Part shown: positions 6,421 through 6,738 of the stretch, piece after piece
Numbering within the stretch: the first letter of the stretch is position 1
How the letters are laid out: the number at the start of each line of letters is the position of its first letter
From: Acidimicrobiales bacterium
Lineage (GTDB): Bacteria > Actinomycetota > Acidimicrobiia > Acidimicrobiales > UBA8190
DNA length: 6,738 bases
Direction of reading: 5' to 3'
NCBI GenBank assembly: GCA_030042575.1
Contig: JASHZK010000193.1
Location: forward strand, 1-6,738
Made by a program: the position numbers and the translations under genes
Notes under the pieces: generated by a model
Told to the model about the DNA's origin: nothing
The model's database searches: none
What the model saw: only the letters and a program-made list of their open reading frames with translations

Positions 6421-6738
6421 CTAGGGCTTTGGCTCGATACCGAACAGCCCTATAGGGGCTCCCAGGTCCTCGGGCACGAGGGTCACGGTGTCGGCATTCA
6501 GGACCTCTCCGCGGAAGAAGGCAGGTCGGAAGATCGGGTAGACGAGCATGATCACCACTCCGATCAAGAGCGAACCAGCGGCGAGCAGGAAGACGCCGCT
6601 CACGTCCCAGTGGATGCCCGGGACCCTCCACGAGGTGTAGCCGGCACCGGGTCCCCAGTCCTGTACCAGGCTGTAGCCTCCGATGGCCCACATGATCGCC
6701 CACCCTAAGAGCGGCAGCGCGCCCCGCATGAAGAAGTT
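6421..6738 (-). CDS. C-terminal end of a membrane transporter, probably an APC-family permease
   Basis: The frame stays open to the right edge (NFF precedes the in-window ATG at 6729), so this is taken as the last 105 codons of a larger gene rather than a 102-aa protein. It ends with TAG at 6423-6421. Two hydrophobic segments are visible, roughly LPLLGWAIMWAIGGYSLV and VSGVFLLAAGSLLIGVVIML, joined by a short polar loop (DWGPGAGYTSWRVPGIHW). A soluble tail follows, with RPAFFRGEVLNADTVTLVPED. That layout, and especially the P-x-FFRGE...TLVPE tail, resembles the last two helices and cytoplasmic tail of APC-superfamily amino acid permeases in actinobacteria; this is recognition from memory and was not tested. 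Substrate unknown. If the ATG is the true start, it would be a small two-helix membrane protein of unknown function. It converges with the acyl-CoA dehydrogenase gene. Confidence 0.6.
   Translation of the reverse strand, partial: NFFMRGALPLLGWAIMWAIGGYSLVQDWGPGAGYTSWRVPGIHWDVSGVFLLAAGSLLIGVVIMLVYPIFRPAFFRGEVLNADTVTLVPEDLGAPIGLFGIEPKP

Noticed and set aside
1..6738. Mobile element, CRISPR array, tRNA/rRNA, phage or defence/biosynthetic system.
   Set aside because: I saw no repeat-spacer pattern, terminal inverted repeats, transposase, tRNA cloverleaf or cluster-type genes; every sizeable stretch is accounted for by a housekeeping or catabolic gene.

Overview
The window is a high-GC stretch, strongly biased to G/C at third codon positions. 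It uses GTG and TTG starts, apparent leaderless starts and TANNNT-type -10 boxes. Protein resemblances (an actinobacterial acyl-CoA dehydrogenase subfamily and a mycobacterial-style esterase) point to Actinomycetota. A lineage such as Acidimicrobiia is a guess, because no rRNA or other lineage marker is present. There is no plasmid, phage, IS, CRISPR or tRNA signal, and the region looks like ordinary chromosome.

Layout, left to right. (1) The C-terminal part of an alpha/beta-hydrolase (esterase/lipase type) enters from the left edge on the + strand and stops at 501. (2) Converging on it, with only 4 nt between the stop codons, is valS (valine-tRNA ligase, - strand, 506 to about 3151). Its motifs are those of the archaeal-type ValRS rather than the usual bacterial type. 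(3) cysS (cysteine-tRNA ligase, + strand, 3173-4564) is divergent from valS, with about 21 bp between the start codons. That gap is filled by a palindrome carrying a -10-like hexamer on each strand. (4) A small cold-shock protein gene (4648-4857, +) has a TTG start and a strong Shine-Dalgarno sequence. (5) A 265-bp intergenic region holds possible hairpins and a promoter/operator-like inverted repeat. (6) An acyl-CoA dehydrogenase gene follows (5123-6337, +). (7) Converging on it from the right edge is the C-terminal end of a probable APC-family permease (- strand, 6421 to window end).

Functionally this is a housekeeping translation pair (ValRS and CysRS sharing one control region), an RNA chaperone, and lipid/ester catabolism genes at the two sides (esterase, acyl-CoA dehydrogenase). 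I see no multi-gene novel system. The points most worth checking are the archaeal-type ValRS, the shared symmetrical -10 between two tRNA synthetase genes that leaves almost no room for leaders, and the inverted repeat over the likely promoter of the acyl-CoA dehydrogenase.
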